Assembly (NCBI GenBank): GCA_947629125.1
Contig: CANRCO010000048.1
Location: forward strand, 1 to 8,911
Source: an uncultured Bacilli bacterium
Lineage (GTDB): Bacteria > Bacillota_I > Bacilli_A > RF39 > UBA660
Direction of reading: 5' to 3'
DNA length: 8,911 nucleotides
The notes below the pieces were generated by a model. It ran no database searches and had not been told where the DNA came from. It worked only from the letters and a program-made list of their open reading frames with translations. The translations under genes and the position numbers were made by a program. Below are positions 1 through 5,521 of this stretch, piece after piece. Every line of letters starts with the position of its first letter. Positions within the stretch are counted from its first letter, which is position 1.

Positions 1-9
1 CCCCCCCCC
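1..9 (-). repeat. Poly-G tract (at least nine G on coding strand) in the edge gene
   Basis: Nine C on the plus strand at the very edge, read as G in the partial gene starting at 28. The run sits directly after the sixth codon plus one C, exactly as in the other two copies. The true length is unknown because the window begins inside or at the end of the run. Confidence 0.8.
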
Positions 10-28
10 GATTTGTATTATGATTCAT
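1..28 (-). CDS. Start of a third phase-variable surface protein gene (partial, cut by left edge)
   Basis: Only the first nine or so codons are inside the window. Reading leftward on the minus strand, ATG at 28-26 is followed by codons for N-H-N-T-N-R and then glycine codons made by a run of G. This matches the starts of the two complete family members in this window (M-N-H-D-V-N-R-G-G and M-N-Y-N-I-N-R-G-G). An AGG-containing Shine-Dalgarno and a promoter sit upstream at matching distances. The rest of the gene, and whether the run puts it in frame, cannot be seen. Membership of the family is inferred from the identical 5' layout. Confidence 0.75.
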
Positions 29-54
29 AGTATCTAACCTCACTTACTATTTAC

Positions 55-82
55 ATTATACCAAAATTTAGCTTTTTGGCAA
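55..82 (-). promoter_or_regulatory. Promoter of the edge surface protein gene
   Basis: On the minus strand, a -35 TTGCCA (82-77), a 16-base spacer and a perfect -10 TATAAT (60-55). The distance from the -35 to the ATG is almost the same as in the other two family copies, and the GGTATAAT context is shared with the copy starting at 2184. Start site and strength are inferred. Confidence 0.65.
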
Positions 83-122
83 AGAAAAAATAAAGAACTT
101 TTGACATCTTTTGTCGAAACTC

Positions 123-150
123 TTTACTTTAATTTTTTTATTCTTATAAT
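123..150 (+). promoter_or_regulatory. Promoter of the small hydrophobic peptide mRNA
   Basis: TTTACT (123-128), 16-base spacer, TATAAT (145-150). The predicted start near 157 places the left arm of the inverted repeat (TAGAAACAGC...) within the first few bases of the transcript. Confidence 0.6.
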
Positions 151-246
151 AGAGTCCTTAGAAACAGCTGAGTTACAGGTGACTGCCAAACTTTTTTATC
201 AAGGGGGTTTTGGTTTACTCTTAATAGAAAGGCTAGGTGGTAGTTT

Positions 247-333
247 ATGAAAAATACTTCTTTTTATAAACTTGTTATTCTATTATTATTTTGCATTATT
301 ATTATGCTTATAATTTTAATGTATATAAAATAG
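247..333 (+). CDS. 28-residue hydrophobic peptide, candidate type I toxin
   Basis: The short gene has ATG at 247 and TAG at 331-333. Its Shine-Dalgarno AGGTGG (235-240) is six bases upstream. The peptide starts M-K-N-T-S-F-Y-K, continues as an almost unbroken run of I, L, V, M, F and C of about 17 residues, and ends M-Y-I-K. A single short membrane span with a charged end is the standard form of Fst/TxpA/Ibs-like membrane toxins. No specific family is recognised from sequence, and it does not match the Fst consensus closely. It has its own promoter (123-150), a leader of about 90 bases, flanking inverted repeats and a converging promoter on the other strand at 438-410. That arrangement is typical of RNA-controlled toxins. 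The Shine-Dalgarno (UAGGUGG, 234-240) can pair with CCACCUA at 338-344 in the same mRNA, which would hide it. It could instead be a harmless small membrane peptide. Confidence 0.6.
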   Translation: MKNTSFYKLVILLLFCIIIMLIILMYIK

Positions 334-334
334 C

Positions 335-403
335 AAACCACCTAACTTAGTTTAGGTGGCAAATCCATTGGTAGTCACCTGAGCTAGACTCAGCTGTTTC
401 TAC
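335..403 (-). ncRNA. Candidate antisense RNA antitoxin (about 70 bases)
   Basis: A strong minus-strand promoter (438-410) predicts a start near 403. The RNA would begin G-U-A-GAAACAGCUGAGU, cross the right repeat arm, form a hairpin at 359-338 and probably end in the following U-containing stretch. It is fully complementary to the 3' end of the peptide mRNA, and its CCACCUA is also complementary to that mRNA's Shine-Dalgarno. Its size and converging layout resemble RNA II of the pAD1 par/fst system. Both ends are inferred; no homology is claimed. Confidence 0.5.
338..359 (-). terminator. Hairpin ending the candidate antisense RNA
   Basis: CCACCTAA (338-345) and TTAGGTGG (352-359) form an 8-bp stem with a 6-base loop. 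On the minus strand it is followed by TTTGCTATTTTAT, a modest U tail. On the plus strand no U run follows, so it acts there only as structure after the peptide stop codon. Confidence 0.5.
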
Positions 404-409
404 GTTTTT

Positions 410-438
410 ATTATATGCTATTTTCGATTTTTTATCAA
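410..438 (-). promoter_or_regulatory. Promoter of the candidate antisense RNA
   Basis: TTGATA (438-433), 17-base spacer, TATAAT (415-410) on the minus strand. It is the best promoter match in this intergenic region and faces the peptide gene. It lies about 20 bases past the stop codon of the surface protein gene ending at 459, on the same strand, so read-through from that gene would also make this RNA. Confidence 0.65.
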
Positions 439-458
439 TAGTAAATTAAATCAAATTT

Positions 459-2184
459 TTATATTGTTAAAATAAATGGGTCTTTTTCAGTTCCAGTTCC
501 TCTTTTTATTATAGTATTTGATTTTAAGTATATAACTGGTTTAACTCGACCACTTGGATTAAAAACTAAACTCCCTCCAGTTATTTGACCCCAATATAAT
601 ATATTTATAATACTATTTGCATCACTTCGGGAAGCCATTGTTTGAATATAAAAATTATCTGATATCCAATTGGTTTTATGGCATCCTGATACAGAATAAT
701 TGTTAACAGTATGAGTAGTATTATTTCCATATAATGTTATATTTAAACATTCGTCTCTTGTTTTATTTGTTCCTCCATTTGTTGCATAACCATAATCACT
801 GGGATATAATAACCCAACTACTCCTATCCAATCTTCCGGAAAATTTGCTTTTACATTTCTAGTTCTCTCTGCATTATAAAATTCTTTTGTCAATAATTTA
901 GTATAACCACGAGTCGCTGAACTCAAATCAAGTTGATTTAAATAATATTTAGCATTAGCTACTAATTCTTTATTTTTAATGCCACTTTTACTAAAGTCTA
1001 GTTTCCTATATTTTATGTTCCAATTGTCTGTAGTTCCAATCTCTAGATATGGAGATGTATAAGTTCTATCTGTGGTTATTGTACTATTTAAAAAAGCTTC
1101 GTTTAATGTTGTTTTTAAAGTTGATGTTGTCCAATTGTTTTCTCCAGTATAAGAGCTACAAGTTTCATTTACTTCATCAATTATACCATTACATTTAGCA
1201 TCCCATGCAATATTTCCTATATCTTCATCTCTAATTAATTTTATTCGAGTTTCTTTTTTACCGGTTCCATCATCTACGTTATTCATAACTCCGATGATGC
1301 GCCAAAGAATTGGTTCACCTTTTTTATGAATTAATTTACAATTATTATAGCTACCTTCTGTTCCTTGTTCACAAGCTTCTAATGAAGTATATTCTACTAA
1401 ACTATTTGGACTAAACTCTTGTTTATAACCATAATACAAATCAGTATCATATGTTCCATCACCAATATCTACATAATTGTTTGGAGTTTTACTTATATAT
1501 CTTAAATTGTTATCTTTTGTTTCATCATAAGCAAGTTGTTCATTGTCTTCACTTATGATTCTAATGTAATCACTGGCTAGTATATTCTCTCTTTTGATAC
1601 TATCTATCTCTATTTTACTTTCAAAGGTATTATTTTGTTCTAATTCATTAAAACTAGTATTTTCATCTAACCATATTTTTAAGTTTAGTTGTTTATTACT
1701 ATTAGCATCTATTTTTACTGTTGTTAAATGTTTGCCTGTATTGTAATCTTTATTAGTTGTTTCTCTATCTAATAAATTATTTAGATTATTTGGTTCAATT
1801 ATTTTATTACCTTTATATAGTAATGTTGCTCTGATATTCTTTGCATTTAATGTATTATTTTTATTTATATCTAAATTTACTTCAACATATTCTTCATGGT
1901 TACAATTATTATTTATGGTGAAATTATAACCATCTTGTTTTAATCCTTCACTATCTGGTGTTTGATAGGCATTCTCCATATTTATATTTGTTCCTTCAGT
2001 TACTTCTAGTTTTAAACAACCACTACTGATTTTATTTACACTTGTTTGTTCTTTTGTTGTACTCCATAGAGCATAACTTATTCCTATTATTATTAGTGCT
2101 CCTACTAACACTCCCAAACAAACTATTATCTTCGGGTACTTTTGTTTATTAAAATACCCCCCCCCGATTTATATTATAATTCAT
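459..2184 (-). CDS. Phase-variable surface protein, copy B (out of frame as read)
   Basis: ATG at 2184-2182 follows a GAGAGG Shine-Dalgarno (2199-2194). It encodes M-N-Y-N-I-N-R-G-G, then nine G (2165-2157) shift it to V-F-stop. The long frame (2117 down to 459) has no good start of its own: its first start-like codon is TTG at 2117, and a TAA closes the frame just before the G run. With eight G the product would be 574 residues. The layout is a basic start, a hydrophobic span (about residues 17-40) ending G-I-S-Y-A-L-W, a TasA/camelysin-like stretch (S-S-G-C-L-K-L-E-V, then F-T-I-N-N-N-C) to about 240, and a C-terminal half with WRIIGV, YPSDYGYAT and KPVIYLKSN motifs that resembles DUF6273-type surface domains. 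There is no LPXTG; anchoring by the N-terminal span or release by a SipW-like peptidase are both possible. It has a roughly 50-residue insertion before WRIIGV that copy C lacks. The exact role is unknown. Confidence 0.8.
2157..2165 (-). repeat. Poly-G phase-variation tract (nine G) in copy B
   Basis: Nine C on the plus strand, read as G within codons 7-10 of the gene starting at 2184. ATG and the long frame are 67 bases apart (2184 to 2117), one more than a multiple of three. Loss of one G, or gain of two, restores one continuous frame. The count comes from an assembled sequence and may be a population consensus. Confidence 0.85.
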
Positions 2185-2210
2185 AGTTCCTTACCTCTCT
2201 ATCTTTTTTT

Positions 2211-2239
2211 ATTATACCAAAACATTAAAATTAAAGCAA
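2211..2239 (-). promoter_or_regulatory. Promoter of surface protein copy B
   Basis: TTGCTT (2239-2234), 17-base spacer, TATAAT (2216-2211) on the minus strand. It sits 55 bases (from -35 start to ATG) upstream of the gene, the same spacing as in copy C. The -35 begins directly at the end of the T run that follows the upstream gene. Confidence 0.65.
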
Positions 2240-2266
2240 AAAAAAATAGTTAATTGGTTATCCAAT
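2238..2266 (-). terminator. Weak terminator after the small membrane protein gene
   Basis: ATTGG (2266-2262) and CCAAT (2257-2253) form a 5-bp stem with a 4-base loop, followed after a few bases by nine T (2246-2238) on the minus strand. The stem overlaps the last codons of the gene ending at 2250. The short stem makes this a modest candidate. Confidence 0.35.
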
Positions 2267-2555
2267 CTATACTTTTCTTTGTATAGTCAACTACCAAATT
2301 ACTATTATAATTCTTTTTTGAAATAGGATTAGCTTGCTCAACTAAATAATAATGGTCATATAAAAATTGTAAACTTACTGTCGAGTCAAGACATACATCT
2401 TCTAATTTACATTTGTCAGCAGCTTCTAAAATTTTCTTTTCTTCCACAGTGTACATTTTTTGTCGATGTCTTTTTTCCGTTAAAATAGCTCCTGATACAA
2501 CAAAAACTATGATTAAGAAAAGAATTGTCAAATAAATATATTTAGTTTGTTTCAT
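2250..2555 (-). CDS. Small membrane-anchored protein with pseudopilin-like C-terminal region
   Basis: The preferred start is ATG at 2555, with GGTGG (2565-2561) five bases upstream, giving 101 residues. A longer frame from 2576 would lie wholly inside tgt. Residues 6-25 are one strongly hydrophobic span preceded by lysines, so the rest is probably outside the cell. The remainder (E-E-K-K-I-L-E-A-A-D-K-C, then two cysteines at 49 and 55, V-S-L-Q-F-L-Y-D-H-Y-Y-L, N-P-I-S-K-K-N-Y) follows the general pattern of pseudopilin-like proteins of Gram-positive Bacilli, in which a helix is followed by 'L..L...YL....NP'. It lacks a clear type III prepilin site (G/A followed by F..E). The start overlaps the end of tgt by 14 bases, so the two are probably co-transcribed and translationally coupled. 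The function is not established; the link to the nearby PilB-like ATPase is inference. Confidence 0.7.
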   Translation of the reverse strand: MKQTKYIYLTILFLIIVFVVSGAILTEKRHRQKMYTVEEKKILEAADKCKLEDVCLDSTVSLQFLYDHYYLVEQANPISKKNYNSNLVVDYTKKSIDWITN

Positions 2556-3669
2556 ACTTACCACCATAATAATCATTTATAAATTTATCTCGAAATTCTA
2601 ATAAGTTATCATTTTTTATAGCATCTCTTATTTCTTGCATTAATTGATTTAAATAATAGATATTGTGTACTGATAAAAGTCGAGCACCAAAAGTTTCATT
2701 ACAAGTTATTAAATGTCTAATATATGCTTTTGTATAATTTTGACAAGCATAACAATTACAATCACTAATAGGTGTAAAATCTTCTTTATATTTACTATTT
2801 TTTAAATTAATTTTGCCATATTTAGTTAAAGCATGACCATGTCTAGCCAGCCTAGTTGGACTAACACAATCGAATATATCAATACCTCTTATAACACCCT
2901 CGATTAAATCGATTGGTTCACCAATTCCCATCGCATAACGTAATTTATCTTTTGGTAAATATTTAGTTGAATAGCTAAAAGCTTTATACATATCTTCTTT
3001 ACTTTCATGGTCATTAGCTACTCCTCCTATGCTATAACCATCAAAATCTAACTTAACTGTTTCTTTAGCACTAAATTCTCGTAAGTCTTCATGAGCTCCA
3101 CCTTGAATAATTCCAAATAACATTTGATTAGGATTTTTATGAGCCATTTTACCTCTTTTCGCCCATCTTATAGTTCTTTCAATACTATTTTTTAAATATT
3201 CATAAGAGGCACTAGCTGGAGGACATTCATCAAAACTCATAGCTATATCACTATCTAATTTATTTTGAATAGCAATTGATTTTTCGGGAGTTAAAAATAA
3301 ACTATCGCCATTAATATGACTTTTAAATTTTACTCCTTCTTCAGTAATATCTTTAGGATTAGCTAAAGAAAAAACTTGAAAACCACCACTATCAGTTAAT
3401 ATTGGTCCATCATAATTCATAAATTTATGTAAACCACCAGCTTTAGCTACAATATCTTCTCCTGGTCTTAACCATAAATGATAAGTATTAGCTAATATTA
3501 TTCCGCTATTAGTATCTTTAATTTCTTCAGGGGATAATGTCTTTACAGTTGCATTAGTTCCAACTGGCATAAACATTGGTGTTTCATAAGTTTTATCATT
3601 ATATTTTAATAAACCTAAACGAGCGTCAGTTTGTTTTTCTTCTTTTTGTAAAGTAAATTGTAACTTCAT
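2542..3669 (-). CDS. tgt: Queuine (bacterial: preQ1) tRNA-ribosyltransferase
   Basis: Swaps guanine for preQ1 at position 34 of tRNAs with GUN anticodons, a step of queuosine synthesis in the cytoplasm. At 375 residues it has the normal length. Visible family motifs are T-D-S-G-G-F-Q (Asp near 93), M-S-F-D-E-C-P-P, G-I-I-Q-G-G, Y-S-I-G-G-V-A, and I-F-D-C-V-S-P-T-R-L-A-R-H-G with the catalytic nucleophile Asp near 267. The zinc site C-N-C-Y-A-C (304, 306, 309) with His near 335 is intact. ATG at 3669 is chosen because AGGTGG (3680-3675) lies five bases upstream; the GTG at 3678 overlaps that site. It has its own promoter, divergent from the ATPase gene, and runs into the small membrane protein gene by a 14-base overlap. 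No other queuosine genes are in the window. Confidence 0.97.
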   Translation of the reverse strand: MKLQFTLQKEEKQTDARLGLLKYNDKTYETPMFMPVGTNATVKTLSPEEIKDTNSGIILANTYHLWLRPGEDIVAKAGGLHKFMNYDGPILTDSGGFQVFSLANPKDITEEGVKFKSHINGDSLFLTPEKSIAIQNKLDSDIAMSFDECPPASASYEYLKNSIERTIRWAKRGKMAHKNPNQMLFGIIQGGAHEDLREFSAKETVKLDFDGYSIGGVANDHESKEDMYKAFSYSTKYLPKDKLRYAMGIGEPIDLIEGVIRGIDIFDCVSPTRLARHGHALTKYGKINLKNSKYKEDFTPISDCNCYACQNYTKAYIRHLITCNETFGARLLSVHNIYYLNQLMQEIRDAIKNDNLLEFRDKFINDYYGGKYETN

Positions 3670-3691
3670 TCGAACCACCTATTATACAAAA

Positions 3692-3720
3692 ATTATACCA
3701 AAAAAATATATTTAAGTAAA
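3692..3720 (-). promoter_or_regulatory. Promoter of tgt
   Basis: TTTACT (3720-3715), 17-base spacer, TATAAT (3697-3692) on the minus strand, giving a start near 3685 and a very short leader. A second TATAAT lies at 3686-3681 and could be used instead. Confidence 0.6.
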
Positions 3721-3727
3721 CTTAATC

Positions 3728-3756
3728 TTGTTATTATTTTAATTTTAGATTATAAT
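3728..3756 (+). promoter_or_regulatory. Promoter of the PilB/GspE-like ATPase gene
   Basis: TTGTTA (3728-3733), 17-base spacer, TATAAT (3751-3756), back to back with the tgt promoter. The predicted start is near 3763, leaving a leader of about 33 bases before the start codon. Confidence 0.65.
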
Positions 3757-3795
3757 AGTATAAGAATACAATAAAAAGGGTTTGAGGTGAATACA

Positions 3796-5481
3796 TTGCG
3801 CGAATTTGATTATGATAATGTACCAATAGTCGATATCGTTAATGACATTATATCTGATTCTTTAAAACGGGGTGCTTCCGATATTCACTTCGATCCAACT
3901 CCGGAATCTTTAGTTATAAGAATTAGAATTGATGGCGATTTATTAAATTATGCTGTAGTACCAGATAGTGTTAGGCGACAAATGACTACCCGTATTAAAA
4001 ATATGGCTAAAATGAACATAACTGAAAGTAGAACGCCTCAAGATGGTGCTATTAAAGATGTAATCAATGGTTATGATGTAGACTTACGTGTATCTTGTTT
4101 GCCTTTAGTTACTGGTGAAAAAATCGTTATTCGTATCTTAGATTATTCAATGAGTTTGGAAGGCTTAGAAACTTTAGGTTTTTCTGATGAAAACTTTACT
4201 AAAGTTGAAAAAATGATTAGTGTTCCTAATGGTATAATTTTAGTTACTGGTGCTACTGGTAGTGGTAAATCAACAACAGTTTATTCTATTTTACAACGAT
4301 TAAATCGGGTTGAACGTAATCTTATTACAGTTGAAGACCCAGTTGAAATGAAAATTCCTGGTGTTAACCAAGTTCAAGTTATTAGTGAAATCGGTATGAC
4401 TTTCGCAGCTGCATTACGAAGTATTTTACGTCAAGACCCAGATATAGTTATGATTGGTGAAATTCGTGATAATGAAACAGCGAGTATTGCCGTTCGTGCT
4501 TCTATTACTGGACACTTAGTTTTATCTACTCTACATACCAATAATGCATTAAATACTATTGAAAGATTAGTAGATATGGAAGTTGAAAGATATTTATTAG
4601 GTGCAAGTTTAGTTGGAATCATTGCTCAAAGATTAACAAAGAGATTATGTCCTCATTGTCGAATTAAAAGAAATACAACTAAATATGAAAAAATGGTTTT
4701 TGAAAAAGCTTTGAAAAAGAAAGTTGATACTATTTATAGTCCAAATGAACACGGCTGTGAACATTGTGTTAATGGATATCATGGTCGTATTCCTGTTCAT
4801 GAAGTATTATTAATTAATCAAGAAATTCGTGATGCAATTATTAATAACTTAGTAAAAAAAGAATTAAGAAAATTAATTTATGAAGAACAAGATGTTATTT
4901 CTTTACTTCAAGATGGTCTTGAAAAAGTTATAGAAGGAATAACTAGTTTCGAAGAAATATTAAGAGTTATCGATGTTGCTGATGACGTAAGTGAAGATGA
5001 TTATGAATTAAAACAAGCTTTATTAGGAAATCTTAGTAGTGCTGCTTCTGCTGCTGAAATTAAAAGAGAACAAGAAGCTATTAAACGTAGTCAAGTGGCT
5101 CCAGTTATTAATTTACAAAGACAACAACCAAAACCTCAACCTCAACAATCACAAATACAAGAGCAACCTAAAGTTCAAACTCAAATGAATAATGTTAGCA
5201 CTCCTATTAATAAGCCAATTCAACCAACAAATGTACAACAATCAGTAGCACCAAAAATGAATAATACAAATATTTCTCCTGCAATTAATAAAACTAATCA
5301 AACACCTAATATAAATATTCCAAAACCTCCAGTTACAAATAATGTTACAAACTCAGTAACTCCAACAAATAATAATGCTACAATTAATTATGATTTCAAT
5401 AATATAAATAATATCCCAAGAAGTAATAAACCATTACCAATACCAAATATAAATTCTATTCCAACTATTAATAATCAATAA
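3796..5481 (+). CDS. PilB/GspE/ComGA-type secretion ATPase with Q/N/P-rich tail
   Basis: This is a hexameric cytoplasmic ATPase family that powers assembly of type IV pili, type II secretion pseudopili or competence pili. The sequence shows Walker A GATGSGKST (about 152-160), the Asp-box region, Walker B D-I-V-M-I-G-E-I-R-D (216-225), the G-H-L-V-L-S-T-L-H-T-N segment, and a zinc site from C-P-H-C and C-E-H-C (285, 288, 321, 324), which marks the PilB/GspE/PulE branch rather than PilT. There is no long N-terminal domain, so it is ComGA-like in its start. After about residue 417 comes a tail of roughly 145 residues rich in Q, N, P and T, unusual for the family and probably disordered. TTG at 3796 fits best with GAGGTGA (3784-3790); GTG at 3787 is an alternative adding three residues. 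It stands alone: no pilC, pilM or prepilin peptidase gene is beside it. Confidence 0.92.
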   Translation: MREFDYDNVPIVDIVNDIISDSLKRGASDIHFDPTPESLVIRIRIDGDLLNYAVVPDSVRRQMTTRIKNMAKMNITESRTPQDGAIKDVINGYDVDLRVSCLPLVTGEKIVIRILDYSMSLEGLETLGFSDENFTKVEKMISVPNGIILVTGATGSGKSTTVYSILQRLNRVERNLITVEDPVEMKIPGVNQVQVISEIGMTFAAALRSILRQDPDIVMIGEIRDNETASIAVRASITGHLVLSTLHTNNALNTIERLVDMEVERYLLGASLVGIIAQRLTKRLCPHCRIKRNTTKYEKMVFEKALKKKVDTIYSPNEHGCEHCVNGYHGRIPVHEVLLINQEIRDAIINNLVKKELRKLIYEEQDVISLLQDGLEKVIEGITSFEEILRVIDVADDVSEDDYELKQALLGNLSSAASAAEIKREQEAIKRSQVAPVINLQRQQPKPQPQQSQIQEQPKVQTQMNNVSTPINKPIQPTNVQQSVAPKMNNTNISPAINKTNQTPNINIPKPPVTNNVTNSVTPTNNNATINYDFNNINNIPRSNKPLPIPNINSIPTINNQ

Positions 5482-5518
5482 AAAAACTATAAATTTTTTG
5501 GATAATTTATAGTTTTTT
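5481..5518. terminator. Bidirectional terminator between converging genes
   Basis: A 15-bp stem, AAAAAACTATAAATT (5481-5495) with its complement AATTTATAGTTTTTT (5504-5518), with an 8-base loop. T runs follow on both strands, so it can end the ATPase mRNA (plus) and the surface protein copy C mRNA (minus). Confidence 0.85.
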
Positions 5519-5521
5519 ATT

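Larger units (their letters stand above)
161..400. repeat. Long inverted repeat flanking the small peptide gene
   Basis: The left arm at 161-188 and right arm at 369-400 are complementary. There are 13 perfect bases (GAAACAGCTGAGT at 161-173 with its complement at 388-400), then an unequal bulge (2 versus 6 bases), then CAGGTGACT at 176-184 paired with 373-381, then CCA after one mismatch. Each arm lies just downstream of an outward-lying promoter, so two converging RNAs would begin with the same sequence. In a toxin mRNA reaching 400 the arms would pair the 5' end with the 3' end. Confidence 0.85.

Noticed and set aside
1..9. The C run at the edge as a scaffold or sequencing artefact.
   Set aside because: The same RBS-ATG-six codons-G run recurs twice more inside the window, so the run is real; only its length is uncertain.
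210..224. A tiny leader frame (TTG-GTT-TAC-TCT-stop) after AAGGGGG in the toxin leader.
   Set aside because: The purine run is only two bases from the TTG, too close for normal initiation; it may at most be a ribosome standby site.
161..402. The inverted repeat could be the ends of a MITE or small transposon, with TA next to both arms (159-160 and 401-402).
   Set aside because: TA flanks are expected by chance in such AT-rich DNA, and the arms sit precisely at two predicted transcription starts with promoters outside them. Kept only as an alternative, to be tested by looking for dispersed copies.
2117..2184. Programmed ribosomal frameshifting on the G run instead of phase variation.
   Set aside because: A long G run is not a typical slippery site, and no conserved downstream stimulator is evident. 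Not fully excluded: low-level slippage could make some protein in the OFF state.
4431..4622. Minus-strand frame inside the ATPase gene, and a plus-strand frame at 7837-8187 inside the permease gene.
   Set aside because: Both are antisense to clear, conserved genes and have no independent support.
3787..5481. A complete type IV pilus, competence or type II secretion operon.
   Set aside because: Only the ATPase is recognisable; it has its own promoter and terminator with no partner genes adjacent.
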